Assembly (NCBI RefSeq): GCF_050948175.1
Contig: NW_027490224.1
Span: 62,001 to 126,000, forward strand
DNA: 64,000 nucleotides
DNA from: Xylocopa sonorina
Lineage: Eukaryota; Arthropoda; Insecta; Hymenoptera; Apidae
Direction: 5' to 3'
Below are positions 28,666 through 44,000 of this stretch, piece after piece. Both the position numbers and the translations under genes were made by a program. Each line of letters starts with the position of its first letter. The stretch's first letter is position 1. The notes beneath the pieces are model-generated. The model was given only the letters and a program-made list of their open reading frames with translations, did not search any database and was not told the origin of the DNA.

Positions 28666-31101
28666 CTATCGTAGCAATAGTGTTCTAATGCTTCTCAAAA
28701 CGCGATATTGCATCTCATTTCTATGTTTCATGATAAGATATAATATGATTTGCGAAGTGTCATGCATTCCTCGTCTACACTTCAAATGAATGTAAATGCG
28801 ACACTTCTTTGCAAGGAAATAGCGTTTGCAGATGTCTACGTATCGTAGCAATAGATTTCTAATGCTTCTTAAAACGCGATATCGCATCTCATTTCTATGT
28901 TTCATGGTAAGATATAATATGACTTGCGAAGTGTTATGTATTCCTCGTCTACACTTCAAATGAATGTAAATGCGACACTTCCTTGCTAGGAAATAGAGTC
29001 TGCAGATGTCTAGGCATCGTAGCAATAGAGTTCTAATGCTTCTTAAAACGCGATATCGCATCTCATTTCTATGTTTCATGGTAAGATGTAATATGATTTG
29101 CGAAGTGTTATGTATTCCTCGTCTACACTTCAAATGAATGTAAATGCGACACTTCCTTGCAAGGAAATAGCGTTTGCAAATGTCTACCTATCGTAGCAAT
29201 AGTGTTCTAATGCTTCTTAAAACGCGATATCGCATCTCATTTCTATGTTTCATGATAAGATATAATATGATTTGCGAAGTGTCATGTATTCCTCGTCTAC
29301 ACTTCAAATGAATGTAAATGCGACACTTCCTTGCAAGGAATCAGCGTTTGCAGATGTCTACGTATCGTAGCAATAGAGTTCTAATGCTTCTTAAAACGCG
29401 ATATCGCATCTCATTTCTATGTTTCATGGTAAGATATAATATGATTTGCGAAGTGTTATGTATTCCTCGTCTACACTTCAAATGAATGTAAATGCGACAC
29501 TTCTTTGCAAGGAAATAGCGTTTGCAGATGTCTACGTATCGTAGCAATAGAGTTCTAATGCTTCTTAAAACGGGATATCGCATCTCATTTCTATGTTTCA
29601 TGGTAAGATATAATATGACTTGCGAAGTGTTATGTATTCCTCGTCTACACTTCAAATGAATGTAAATGCGACACTTCCTTGCTAGGAAATAGCGTCTGCA
29701 GATGTCTAGGTATCGTAGCAATAGAGTTCTAATGCTTCTTAATACGCGATATCGCATCTCATTTCTATGTTTCATGGTAAGATGTAATATGATTTGCGAA
29801 GTGTTATGTATTCCTCGTCTACACTTCAAATGAATGTAAATGCGACACTTCCTTGCAAGGAAATAGCGTTTGCAAATGTCTACCTATCGTAGCAATAGTG
29901 TTCTAATGCTTCTTAAAACGCGATATCGCATCTCATTTCTATGTTTCATGATAAGATATAATATGATTTGCGAAGTGTCATGTATTCCTCGTCTACACTT
30001 CAAATGAATGTAAATGCGACACTTCCTTGCAAGGAAATAGCGTTTGCAGATGTCTACGTATCGTAGCAATAGAGTTCTAATGCTTCTTACAACGCGATAT
30101 CGCATCTCATTTCTATGTTTCATGGTAAGATATAATATGATTTGCGAAGTGTTATGTATTGCTCGTCTACACTTCAAATGAATGTAAATGCGACACTTCC
30201 TTGCTAGGAAATAGAGTCTGCAGATGTCTAGGCATCGTAGCAATAGAGTTCTAATGCTTCTTAAAACGCGATATCGCATCTCATTTCTATGTTTCATGGT
30301 AAGATGTAATATGATTTGCGAAGTGTTATGTATTCCTCGTCTACACTTCAAATGAATGTAAATGCGACACTTCCTTGCAAGGAAATAGCGTTTGCAAATG
30401 TCTACCTATCGTAGCAATAGTGTTCTAATGCTTCTTAAAACGCGATATCGCATCTCATTTCTATGTTTCATGATAAGATATAATATGATTTGCGAAGTGT
30501 CATGTATTCCTCGTCTACACTTCAAATGAATGTAAATGCGACACTTCCTTGCAAGGAATCAGCGTTTGCAGATGTCTACGTATCGTAGCAATAGAGTTCT
30601 AATGCTTCTTAAAACGCGATATCGCATCTCATTTCTATGTTTCATGGTAAGATATAATATGATTTGCGAAGTGTTATGTATTCCTCGTCTACACTTCAAA
30701 TGAATGTAAATGCGACACTTCTTTGCAAGGAAATAGCGTTTGCAGATGTCTACGTATCGTAGCAATAGAGTTCTAATGCTTCTTAAAACGGGATATCGCA
30801 TCTCATTTCTATGTTTCATGGTAAGATATAATATGACTTGCGAAGTGTTATGTATTCCTCGTCTACACTTCAAATGAATGTAAATGCGACACTTCCTTGC
30901 TAGGAAATAGCGTCTGCAGATGTCTAGGTATCGTAGCAATAGAGTTCTAATTCTTCTTAAAACGCGATATCGCATCTCATTTCTATGTTTCATGGTAAGA
31001 TGTAATATGATTTGCGAAGTGTTATGTATTCCTCGTCTACACTTCAAATGAATGTAAATGCGACACTTCCTTGCAAGGAAATAGCGTTTGCAAATGTCTA
31101 C
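28666..31101. repeat. Adjacent seven-monomer tandem repeat (1,218 bp x 2)
   Basis: Blocks starting at 28,666 and 29,884 follow the same order. Shared variants are CTAGGCATCG, AAGATGTAATATG, GGAATCAGCG (29,337/30,555) and ACGGGATATCG (29,571/30,789). ACTTCTTTGC also recurs. Similarity continues left to about 25,300, suggesting an older copy of the same unit. Confidence 0.8.
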
Positions 31102-34100
31102 CTATCGTAGCAATAGTGTTCTAATGCTTCTTAAAACGCGATATCGCATCTCATTTCTATGTTTCATGATAAGATATAATATGATTTGCGAAGTGTCATG
31201 TATTCCTCGTCTACACTTCAAATGAATGTAAATGCGACACTTCCTTGCAAGGAAATAGCGTTTGCAGATGTCTACGTATCGTAGCAATAGAGTTCTAATG
31301 CTTCTTAAAACGCGATATCGCATCTCATTTCTATGTTTCATGGTAAGATATAATATGATTTGCGAAGTGTTATGTATTCCTCGTCTACACATCAACTGAA
31401 TGTAAATGCGACACTTCCTTGCAAGGAAATAGCGCTTGCAGATGTCTACGTATCGTAGCAATAGAGATCTTATGATTCTTAAAACGCGATATCGCATCTC
31501 ATTTCTATGTTTCATGGTAAGATATAATATGATTTGCGAAGTGTTATGTATTCCTCGTCTACACATGAACTGAATGTAAATGCGACACTTCCTTGCAAGG
31601 AAATAGCGTTTGCAAATGTCTACCTATCGTAGCAATAGTGTTCTAGTGCTTCTTAAAACGCGATATCGCATCTCATTTCTATGTTTCATGATAAGATATA
31701 ATATGATTTGCGAAGAGTCATGTATTCCTCGTCTACACTTCAAATGAATGTAAATGCGACACTTCCTTGCTAGGAAATAGCGTCTGCAGATGTCTAGGTA
31801 TCGTAGCAATAGAGTTCTAATGCTTCTTAAAACGCGATATCGCATCTCATTTCTATATTTCATGGTAAGATATAATATGATTTGCGAAGTGTTATGTATT
31901 CCTCGTCTACACTTCAAATGAATGTAAATGCGACACTTCCTTGCAAGGAAATAGCGTTTGCAAATGTCTACCTATCGTAGCAATAGTGTTCTAATGCTTC
32001 TTAAAACGCGATATCGCATCTCATTTCTATGTTTCATGATAAGATATAATATGATTTGCGAAGTGTCATGTATTCCTCGTCTACACTTCAAATGAATGTA
32101 AATGCGACACTTCCTTGCAAGGAAATAGCGTTTGCAGATGTCTACGTATCGTAGCAATAGAGTTCTAATGCTTCTTAAAACGCGATATCGCATCTCATTT
32201 TTATGTTTCATGGTAAGATATAATATGATTTGCGAAGTGTTATGTATTCCTCGTCTATACATCAAATGAATGTAAATGCGACACTTCCTTGCAAGGAAAT
32301 AGCGTTTGCAAATGTCTACCTATCGTAGCAATAGTGTTCTAATGCTTCTTAAAACGCGATATCGCATCTCATTTCTATGTTTCATGATAAGATATAATAT
32401 GATTTGCGAAGTGTCATGTATTCCTCGTCTACACTTCAAATGAATGTAAATGCGACACTTCCTTGCAAGGAAATAGCGTTTGCAGATGTCTACGTATCGT
32501 AGCAATCGATTTCTAATGCTTCTTAAAACGCGATATCGCATCTCATTTCTATGTTTCATGGTAAGATATAATATGACTTGCGAAGTGTTATGTATTCCTC
32601 GTCTACACTTCAAATGAATGTAAATGCGACACTTCCTTGCTAGGAAATAGCGTCTGCAGATGTCTAGGTATCGTAGCAATAGAGTTCTAATGCTTCTTAA
32701 AACGCGATATCGCATCTCATTTCTATATTTCATGGTAAGATATAATATGATTTGCGAAGTGTTATGTATTCCTCGTCTACACTTCAAATGAATGTAAATG
32801 CGACACTTCCTTGCAAGGAAATAGCGTTTGCAAATGTCTACCTATCGTAGCAATAGTGTTCTAATGCTTCTTAAAACGCGATATCGCATCTCATTTCTAT
32901 GTTTCATGATAAGATATAATATGATTTGCGAAGTGTCATGTATTCCTCGTCTACACTTCAAATGAATGTAAATGCGACACTTCCTTGCAAGGAAATAGCG
33001 TTTGCAGATGTCTACGTATCGTAGCAATAGAGTTCTAATGCTTCTTAAAACGCGATATCGCATCTCATTTCTATGTTTCATGGTAAGATATAATATGATT
33101 TGCGAAGTGTTATGTATTCCTCTTCTACACTTCAAATGATTGTAAATGCGACACTTCCTTGCAAGGAAATAGCGTTTGCAAATGTCTACCTATCGTAGCA
33201 ATAGTGTTCTAATGCTTCTTAAAACGCGATATCGCATCTCATTTCTATGTTTCATGATAAGATATAATATGATTTGCGAAGTGTCATGTATTCCTCGTCT
33301 ACACTTCAAATGAATGTAAATGCGACACTTCCTTGCAAGGAAATAGCGTTTGCAAATGTCTACCTATCGTAGCAATAGTGTTCTAATGCTTCTTAAAACG
33401 CGATATCGCATCTCATTTCTATGTTTCATGATAAGATATAATATGATTTGCGAAGTGTCATGTATTCCTCGTCTACACTTCAAATGAATGTAAATGCGAC
33501 ACTTCCTTGCAAGGAAATAGCGTTTGCAGATGTCTACGTATCGTAGCAATAGAGTTCTAATGCTTCTTAAAACGCGATATCGCATCTCATTTCTATGTTT
33601 CATGGTAAGATATAATATGATTTGCGAAGTGTTATGTATTCCTCGTCTACGCATCAACTGAATGTAAATGCGACACTTCCTTGCAAGGAAATAGCGCTTG
33701 CAGATGTCTACGTATCGTAGCAATAGAGTTCTTATGATTCTTAAAACGCGATATCGCATCTCATTTCTATGTTTCATGGTAAGATATAATATGATTTGCG
33801 AAGTGTTATGTATTCCTCGTCTACACTTCAAATGAATGTAAATGCGACACTTCCTTGCAAGGAAATAGCGTTTGCAGATGTCCACGTATCGTAGCAATAG
33901 ATTTCTAATGCTTCTTAAAACGCGATATCGCATCTCATTTCTATGTTTCATGGTAAGATATAATATGACTTGCGAAGTGTTATGTATTCCTCGTCTACAC
34001 TTCAAATGAATGTAAATGCGACACTTCCTTGCTAGGAAATAGCGTCTGCAGATGTCTAGGTATCGTAGCAATAGAGTTCTAATGCTTCTTAAAACGCGAT

Positions 34101-37100
34101 ATCGCATCTCATTTCTATATTTCATGGTAAGATATAATATGATTTGCGAAGTGTTATGTATTCCTCGTCTACACTTCAAATGAATGTAAATGCGACACTT
34201 CCTTGCAAGGAAATAGCGTTTGCAAATGTCTACCTATCGTAGCAATAGTGTTCTAATGCTTCTTAAAACGCGATATCGCATCTCATTTCTATATTTCATG
34301 GTAAGATATAATATGATTTGCGAAGTGTTATGTATTCCTCGTCTACACTTCAAATGAATGTAAATGCGACACTTCCTTGCAAGGAAATAGCGTTTGCAAA
34401 TGTCTACCTATCGTAGCAATAGTGTTCTAATGCTTCTTAAAACGCGATATCGCATCTCATTTCTATGTTTCATGGTAAGATATAATATAATTTGCGAAGT
34501 GTCATGTATTCCTCGTCTACACTTCAAATGAATGTAAATGCGACACTTCCTTGCAAGGAAATAGCGTTTGCAAATGTCTACCTATCGTAGCAATAGTGTT
34601 CTAATGCTTCTTAAAACGCGATATCGCATCTCATTTCTATGTTTCATGACAAGATATAATATGATTTGCGAAGTGTCATGTATTCCTCGTCTACACTTCA
34701 AATGAATGTAAATGCGACACTTCCTTGCAAGGAAATAGCGTTTGCAGATGTCTACGTATCGTAGCAATAGAGTTCTAATGCTTCTTAAAACGCGATATCG
34801 CATCTCATTTCTATGTTTCATGGTAAGATATAATATGATTTGCGAAGTGTTATGTATTCCTCGTCTACACATCAAATGAATGTAAATGCGACACTTCCTT
34901 GCAAGGAAATAGCGTTTGCAGATGTCTACGTATCGAAGCAATAGAGTTCAAATGCTTCTTAAAACGAGATATTGCATCTCATATCTATGTTTCATGATGG
35001 GATATAATATTCATTGTGAAGTGTTATGCATTCCTCGTCTACGATTCAAATGAATGTAAATGCGACACTTCTTTGCAAGGAAATAGCGTTTGCAGATGTC
35101 TACGTATCGTAGCAATAGAGTTCTTATGATTCTTAAAACGCGATATAGCATCTCATTTCTATGTTTCATGGAAAGATATAATATGATTTGCGAAGTGTTA
35201 TGTATTCCTCGTCTACACATCAAATGAATGTAAATGCGACACTTCTTTGCAAGGAAATAGCGTTTGCAGATGTCTACGTATCGTAGCAATAGAGTTCTTA
35301 TGATTCTTAAAACGCGATATCGCATCTCATTTCTATGTTTCATGGAAAGATATAATATGATTTGCGAAGTGTTATGTATTCCTCGTCTACACATCAAATG
35401 AATGTAAATGCGACACTTCTTTGCAAGGAAATTGCGTTTGCAGATGTCTACGTATCGTAGCAATAGAGTTCTTATGATTCTTAAAACGCGATATCGCATC
35501 TCATTTCTATGTTTCATGGTAAGATATAATATGATTTGCGAAGTGTTATGTATTCCTCGTCTACACATCAACTGAATGTAAATGCGACACTTCCTTGCAA
35601 GGAAATAGCGTTTGCAGATGTCTACGTATCGTAGCAATAGAGTTCTAATGCTTGTTAAAACGCGATATCGCATCTCATTTCTATGTTTCATGGTAAGATA
35701 TAATATGACTTGCGAAGTGTTATGTATTCCTCGTCTACACTTCAAATGAATGTAAATGCGACACTTCCTTGCTAGGAAATAGCGTCTGCAGATGTCTAGG
35801 TATCGTAGCAATAGAGTTCTAATGCTTCTTAAAACGCGATATCGCATCTCATTTCTATGTTTCATGGTAAGATATAATATGATTTGCGAAGTGTTATGTA
35901 CTCCTCGTCTACACTTCAAATGAATGTAAATGCGACACTTCCTTGCAAGGAAATAACGTTTGCAAATTTCTACGTATCGTAGCAATAGAGTTCTAATGCT
36001 TCTTAAAACGCGATATCGCATCTCATTTCTATGTTTCATGGTAAGATATAATATGATTTGCGAAGTGTTATGTTTTCCTCTTCTACACTTCAAATGAATG
36101 TGAATGCGACACTTTCTCGCTAGGAAATAGCGTTTGCAAATGTTTACGTATCGTAGAAATAGAGTTCTAATGCTTCTTAAAACGCGATATCGCATCTCAT
36201 TTCTATGTTTCATGGTAAGATATAATATGATTTGCGAAGTGTTATGTTTTCCTCGTCTACACTTCAAATGAACGTGAATGCGACACTTTCTCGCTAGGAA
36301 ATAGCGTTTGCAGATGCCTACGTAGCGTAGCAATAGATTTCTAATGCTTCTGAAAACGCGAGATCGCATCCCATTTCTATGTTTCATGGTAAGATATAAA
36401 ATGATTTGCGAAGTGTTATGTATTCCTCGTCTACACTTCAAATGAATGTAAATGCGACACTTCCTTGCTAGGAAATAGCGTCTGCAGATGTCTAGGTATC
36501 GTAGCAATAGAGTTCTAATGCTTCTTAAAACGAGATATTGCATTTCATATCTATGTTTCATGATAAGATATAATATTCATTGTGAAGAGTTATGCATTCC
36601 TCGTCTACACTTCAAATGAATGTAAATGCGACACTTCCTTGCAAGGAAATAGCGTTTGCAGATGCCTACGTATCGTAGCAATAGAGTTCTTATGATTCTT
36701 AAAACGCGATATCGCATCTCATTTCTATGTTTCATGGTAAGATATAATATGATTTGCGAAGTGTTATGTATTCCTCGTCTACACATGAACTGAATGTAAA
36801 TGCGACACTTCCTTGCAAGGAAATAGCGTTTGCAAATGTCTACCTATCGTAGCAATAGTGTTCTAATGCTTCTTAAAACGCGATATCGCATCTCATTTCT
36901 ATGTTTCATGATAAGATATAATATGATTTGCGAAGTGTCATGTATTCCTCGTCTACACTTCAAATGAATGTAAATGCGACACTTCCTTGCAAGGAAATAG
37001 CGTTTGCAGATGTCTACGTATCGTAGCAATAGAGTTCTAATGCTTCTTAAAACGCGATATCGCATCTCATTTCTATGTTTCATGGTAAGATATAATATGA

Positions 37101-38066
37101 TTTGCGGAGTGTTATGTATTCCTCGCCTACACATCAAATGAATGTGAATGCGACACTTTCTCGCTAGGAAATAGCGTTTGCAGATGCCTACGTATCGTAG
37201 CAATAGATTTCTAATGATTCTTAAAACGCGAGATCGCATCCCATTTCTATGTTTCATGGTAAGGTATAAAATGATTTGCGAAGTGTTATGTATTCCTCGT
37301 CTACACTTCAAATGAATGTAAATGCGACACTTCCTTGCTAGGAAATAGCGTCTGCAGATGTCTAGGTATCGTAGCAATAGAGTTCTAATGCTTCTTAAAA
37401 CGCGATATCGCATCTCATTTCTATGTTTCATGGTAAGATATAATATGATTTGCGAAGTGTTATGTATTCCTCGCCTACACTTCAAATGAATGTAAATGCG
37501 ACACTTCCTTGCAAGGAAATAGCGTTTGCAAATGTCTACGTATCGTAGCAATAGAGTTCTAATGCTTCTTAAAACGCGATATCGCATCTCATTTCTATGT
37601 TTCATGGTAAGGTATAATATGATTTGCGAAGTGTTATGTTTTCCTCGTCTACACTTCAAATGAACGTGAATGCGACACTTTCTCGCTAGGAAATAGCGTT
37701 TGCAGATGCCTACGTAGCGTAGCAATAGATTTCTAATGCTTCTGAAAACGCGAGATCGCATCCCATTTCTATGTTTCATGGTAAGATATAAAATGATTTG
37801 CGAAGTGTTATGTATTCCTCGTCTACAGTTCAAATGAATGTAAATGCGACACTTCCTTGCTAGGAAATAGCGTCTGCAGATGTCTACGTATCTTAGCAAT
37901 AGAGTTCTTATGATTCTTAAAACGCGATATCGCATCTCATTTCTATGTTTCATGGTAAGATATAATATTATTTGCGAAGTGTTATGTATTCCTCGTCTAC
38001 ACATCAAATGAATGTACATGCGACACTTCCTTGCAAGGAAATAGCGTTTGCAGATGTCTACGTATC

Positions 38067-41000
38067 GAAGCAATAGAGTTCAAATGCTTCTTAAAACGAG
38101 ATATTGCATCTCATATCTATGTTTCATGATAAGATATAATATTCATTGTGAAGTGTTATGCATTCCTCGTCTACGATTCAAATGAATGTAAATGCGACAC
38201 TTCCTTGCAAGGAAATAGCGTTTGCAAATGTCTACGTATCGTAGCAATAGAGTTCTAATGCTTCTTAAAACGCGATATCGCATCTCATTTCTATGTTTCA
38301 TGGTAAGATATAATATGATTTGCGAAGTGTTATGTTTTCCTCGTCTACACTTCAAATGAACGTGAATGCGACACTTTCTCGCTAGGAAATAGCGTTTGCA
38401 GATGCCTACGTAGCGTAGCAATAGATTTCTAATGCTTCTGAAAACGCGAGATCGCATCCCATTTCTATGTTTCATGGTAAGATATAAAATGATTTGCGAA
38501 GTGTTATGTATTCCTCGTCTACACTTCAAATGAATGTAAATGCGACACTTCCTTGCTAGGAAGTAGCGTCTGCAGATGTCTAGGTATCGTAGCAATAGAG
38601 TTCTAATGCTTCTTAAAACGAGATATTGCATTTCATATCTATGTTTCATGATAAGATATAATATTCATTGTGAAGAGTTATGCATTCCTCGTCTACACTT
38701 CAAATGAATGTAAATGCGACACTTCCTTGCAAGGAAATAGCGTTTGCAGATGCCTACGTATCGTAGCAATAGAGTTCTTATGATTCTTAAAACGCGATAT
38801 CGCATCTCATTTCTATGTTTCATGGTAAGATATAATATGATTTGCGAAGTGTTATGTATTCCTCGTCTACACATGAACTGAATGTAAATGCGACACTTCC
38901 TTGCAAGGAAATAGCGTTTGCAAATGTCTACCTATCGTAGCAATAGTGTTCTAATGCTTCTTAAAACGCGATATCGCATCTCATTTCTATGTTTCATGAT
39001 AAGATATAATATGATTTGCGAAGTGTCATGTATTCCTCGTCTACACTTCAAATGAATGTAAATGCGACACTTCCTTGCAAGGAAATAGCGTTTGCAGATG
39101 TCTACGTATCGAAGCAATAGAGTTCAAATGCTTCTTAAAACGAGATATTGCATCTCATATCTATGTTTCATGATAAGATATAATATTCATTGTGAAGTGT
39201 TATGCATTCCTCGTCTACGATTCAAATGAATGTAAATGCGACACTTCCTTGCAAGGAAATAGCGTTTGCAAATGTCTACGTATCGTAGCAATAGAGTTCT
39301 AATGCTTCTTAAAACGCGATATCGCATCTCATTTCTATGTTTCATGGTAAGATATAATATGATTTGCGAAGTGTTATGTTTTCCTCGTCTACACTTCAAA
39401 TGAACGTGAATGCGACACTTTCTCGCTAGGAAATAGCGTTTGCAGATGCCTACGTAGCGTAGCAATAGATTTCTAATGCTTCTGAAAACGCGAGATCGCA
39501 TCCCATTTCTATGTTTCATGGTAAGATATAAAATGATTTGCGAAGTGTTATGTATTCCTCGTCTACACTTCAAATGAATGTAAATGCGACACTTCCTTGC
39601 AAGGAAATAGCGTTTGCAAATGTCTACGTATCGTAGCAATAGAGTTCTAATGCTTCTTAAAACGCGATATCGCATCTCATTTCTATGTTTCATGGTAAGG
39701 TATAATATGATTTGCGAAGAGTTATGCATTCCTCGTCTACACTTCAAATGAATGTAAATGCGACACTTCCTTGCAAGGAAATAGCGTTTGCAGATGCCTA
39801 CGTATCGTAGCAATAGAGTTCTTATGATTCTTAAAACGCGATATCGCATCTCATTTCTATGTTTCATGGTAAGATATAATATGATTTGCGAAGTGTTATG
39901 TATTCCTCGTCTACACATGAACTGAATGTAAATGCGACACTTCCTTGCAAGGAAATAGCGTTTGCAAATGTCTACCTATCGTAGCAATAGTGTTCTAATG
40001 CTTCTTAAAACGCGATATCGCATCTCATTTCTATGTTTCATGATAAGATATAATATGATTTGCGAAGTGTCATGTATTCCTCGTCTACACTTCAAATGAA
40101 TGTAAATGCGACACTTCCTTGCAAGGAAATAGCGTTTGCAGATGTCTACGTATCGAAGCAATAGAGTTCAAATGCTTCTTAAAACGAGATATTGCATCTC
40201 ATATCTATGTTTCATGATAAGATATAATATTCATTGTGAAGTGTTATGCATTCCTCGTCTACGATTCAAATGAATGTAAATGCGACACTTCCTTGCAAGG
40301 AAATAGCGTTTGCAAATGTCTACGTATCGTAGCAATAGAGTTCTAATGCTTCTTAAAACGCGATATCGCATCTCATTTCTATGTTTCATGGTAAGATATA
40401 ATATGATTTGCGGAGTGTTATGTATTCCTCGCCTACACATCAAATGAATATGAATGCGACACTTTCTAGCTAGGAAATAGCGTTTGCAGATGCCTACGTA
40501 TCGTAGCAATAGATTTCTAATGCTTCTTAAAACGCGAGATCGCATCCCATTTCTATGTTTCATGGTAAGGTATAAAATGATTTGCGAAGTGTTATGTATT
40601 CCTCGTCTACACTTCAAATGAATGTAAATGCGACACTTCCTTGCTAGGAAATAGCGTCTGCAGATGTCTAGGTATCGTAGCAATAGAGTTCTAATGCTTC
40701 TTAAAACGCGATATCGCATCTCATTTCTATGTTTCATGGTAAGATATAATATGATTTGCGAAGTGTCATGTATTCCTCGTCTACACTTCAAATGAATGTA
40801 AATGCGACACTTCCTTGCAAGGAAATAGCGTTTGCAAATGTCTACGTATCGTAGCAATAGAGTTCTAATGCTTCTTAAAACGCGATATCGCATCTCATTT
40901 CTATGTTTCATGGTAAGATATAATATGATTTGCGAAGTGTTATGTTTTCCTCGTCTACACTTCAAATGAACGTGAATGCGACACTTTCTCGCTAGGAAAT

Positions 41001-44000
41001 AGCGTTTGCAAATGTCTACGTATCGTAGCAATAGAGTTCTAATGCTTCTTAAAACGCGATATCGCATCCCATTTCTATGTTTCATGGTAAGGTATAAAAT
41101 GATTTGCGAAGTGTTATGTATTCCTCGTCTACACTTCAAATGAATGTAAATGCGACACTTCCTTGCTAGGAAATAGCGTCTGCAGATGTCTAGGTATCGT
41201 AGCAATAGAGTTCTAATGCTTCTTAAAACGCGATATCGCATCTCATTTCTATGTTTCATGGTAAGATATAATATGATTTGCGAAGTGTTATGTATTCCTC
41301 GCCTACACTTCAAATGAATGTAAATGCGACACTTCCTTGCAAGGAAATAGCGTTTGCAAATGTCTACGTATCGTAGCAATAGAGTTCTAATGCTTCTTAA
41401 AACGCGATATCGCATCTCATTTCTATGTTTCATGGTAAGGTATAATATGATTTGCGAAGTGTTATGTTTTCCTCGTCTACACTTCAAATGAACGTGAATG
41501 CGACACTTTCTCGCTAGGAAATAGCGTTTGCAGATGCCTACGTAGCGTAGCAATAGATTTCTAATGCTTCTGAAAACGCGAGATCGCATCCCATTTCTAT
41601 GTTTCATGGTAAGATATAAAATGATTTGCGAAGTGTTATGTATTCCTCGTCTACAGTTCAAATGAATGTAAATGCGACACTTCCTTGCTAGGAAATAGCG
41701 TCTGCAGATGTCTACGTATCTTAGCAATAGAGTTCTTATGATTCTTAAAACGCGATATCGCATCTCATTTCTATGTTTCATGGTAAGATATAATATTATT
41801 TGCGAAGTGTTATGTATTCCTCGTCTACACATCAAATGAATGTACATGCGACACTTCCTTGCAAGGAAATAGCGTTTGCAGATGTCTACGTATCGAAGCA
41901 ATAGAGTTCAAATGCTTCTTAAAACGAGATATTGCATCTCATATCTATGTTTCATGATAAGATATAATATTCATTGTGAAGTGTTATGCATTCCTCGTCT
42001 ACGATTCAAATGAATGTAAATGCGACACTTCCTTGCAAGGAAATAGCGTTTGCAAATGTCTACGTATCGTAGCAATAGAGTTCTAATGCTTCTTAAAACG
42101 CGATATCGCATCTCATTTCTATGTTTCATGGTAAGATATAATATGATTTGCGAAGTGTTATGTTTTCCTCGTCTACACTTCAAATGAACGTGAATGCGAC
42201 ACTTTCTCGCTAGGAAATAGCGTTTGCAGATGCCTACGTAGCGTAGCAATAGATTTCTAATGCTTCTGAAAACGCGAGATCGCATCCCATTTCTATGTTT
42301 CATGGTAAGATATAAAATGATTTGCGAAGTGTTATGTATTCCTCGTCTACACTTCAAATGAATGTAAATGCGACACTTCCTTGCTAGGAAGTAGCGTCTG
42401 CAGATGTCTAGGTATCGTAGCAATAGAGTTCTAATGCTTCTTAAAACGAGATATTGCATTTCATATCTATGTTTCATGATAAGATATAATATTCATTGTG
42501 AAGAGTTATGCATTCCTCGTCTACACTTCAAATGAATGTAAATGCGACACTTCCTTGCAAGGAAATAGCGTTTGCAGATGCCTACGTATCGTAGCAATAG
42601 AGTTCTTATGATTCTTAAAACGCGATATCGCATCTCATTTCTATGTTTCATGGTAAGATATAATATGATTTGCGAAGTGTTATGTATTCCTCGTCTACAC
42701 ATGAACTGAATGTAAATGCGACACTTCCTTGCAAGGAAATAGCGTTTGCAAATGTCTACCTATCGTAGCAATAGTGTTCTAATGCTTCTTAAAACGCGAT
42801 ATCGCATCTCATTTCTATGTTTCATGATAAGATATAATATGATTTGCGAAGTGTCATGTATTCCTCGTCTACACTTCAAATGAATGTAAATGCGACACTT
42901 CCTTGCAAGGAAATAGCGTTTGCAGATGTCTACGTATCGAAGCAATAGAGTTCAAATGCTTCTTAAAACGAGATATTGCATCTCATATCTATGTTTCATG
43001 ATAAGATATAATATTCATTGTGAAGTGTTATGCATTCCTCGTCTACGATTCAAATGAATGTAAATGCGACACTTCCTTGCAAGGAAATAGCGTTTGCAAA
43101 TGTCTACGTATCGTAGCAATAGAGTTCTAATGCTTCTTAAAACGCGATATCGCATCTCATTTCTATGTTTCATGGTAAGATATAATATGATTTGCGAAGT
43201 GTTATGTTTTCCTCGTCTACACTTCAAATGAACGTGAATGCGACACTTTCTCGCTAGGAAATAGCGTTTGCAGATGCCTACGTAGCGTAGCAATAGATTT
43301 CTAATGCTTCTGAAAACGCGAGATCGCATCCCATTTCTATGTTTCATGGTAAGATATAAAATGATTTGCGAAGTGTTATGTATTCCTCGTCTACACTTCA
43401 AATGAATGTAAATGCGACACTTCCTTGCTAGGAAATAGCGTCTGCAGATGTCTAGGTATCGTAGCAATAGAGTTCTAATGCTTCTTAAAACGAGATATTG
43501 CATTTCATATCTATGTTTCATGATAAGATATAATATTCATTGTGAAGAGTTATGCATTCCTCGTCTACACTTCAAATGAATGTAAATGCGACACTTCCTT
43601 GCAAGGAAATAGCGTTTGCAGATGCCTACGTATCGTAGCAATAGAGTTCTTATGATTCTTAAAACGCGATATCGCATCTCATTTCTATGTTTCATGGTAA
43701 GATATAATATGATTTGCGAAGTGTTATGTATTCCTCGTCTACACATGAACTGAATGTAAATGCGACACTTCCTTGCAAGGAAATAGCGTTTGCAAATGTC
43801 TACCTATCGTAGCAATAGTGTTCTAATGCTTCTTAAAACGCGATATCGCATCTCATTTCTATGTTTCATGATAAGATATAATATGATTTGCGAAGTGTCA
43901 TGTATTCCTCGTCTACACTTCAAATGAATGTAAATGCGACACTTCCTTGCAAGGAAATAGCGTTTGCAGATGTCTACGTATCGAAGCAATAGAGTTCAAA

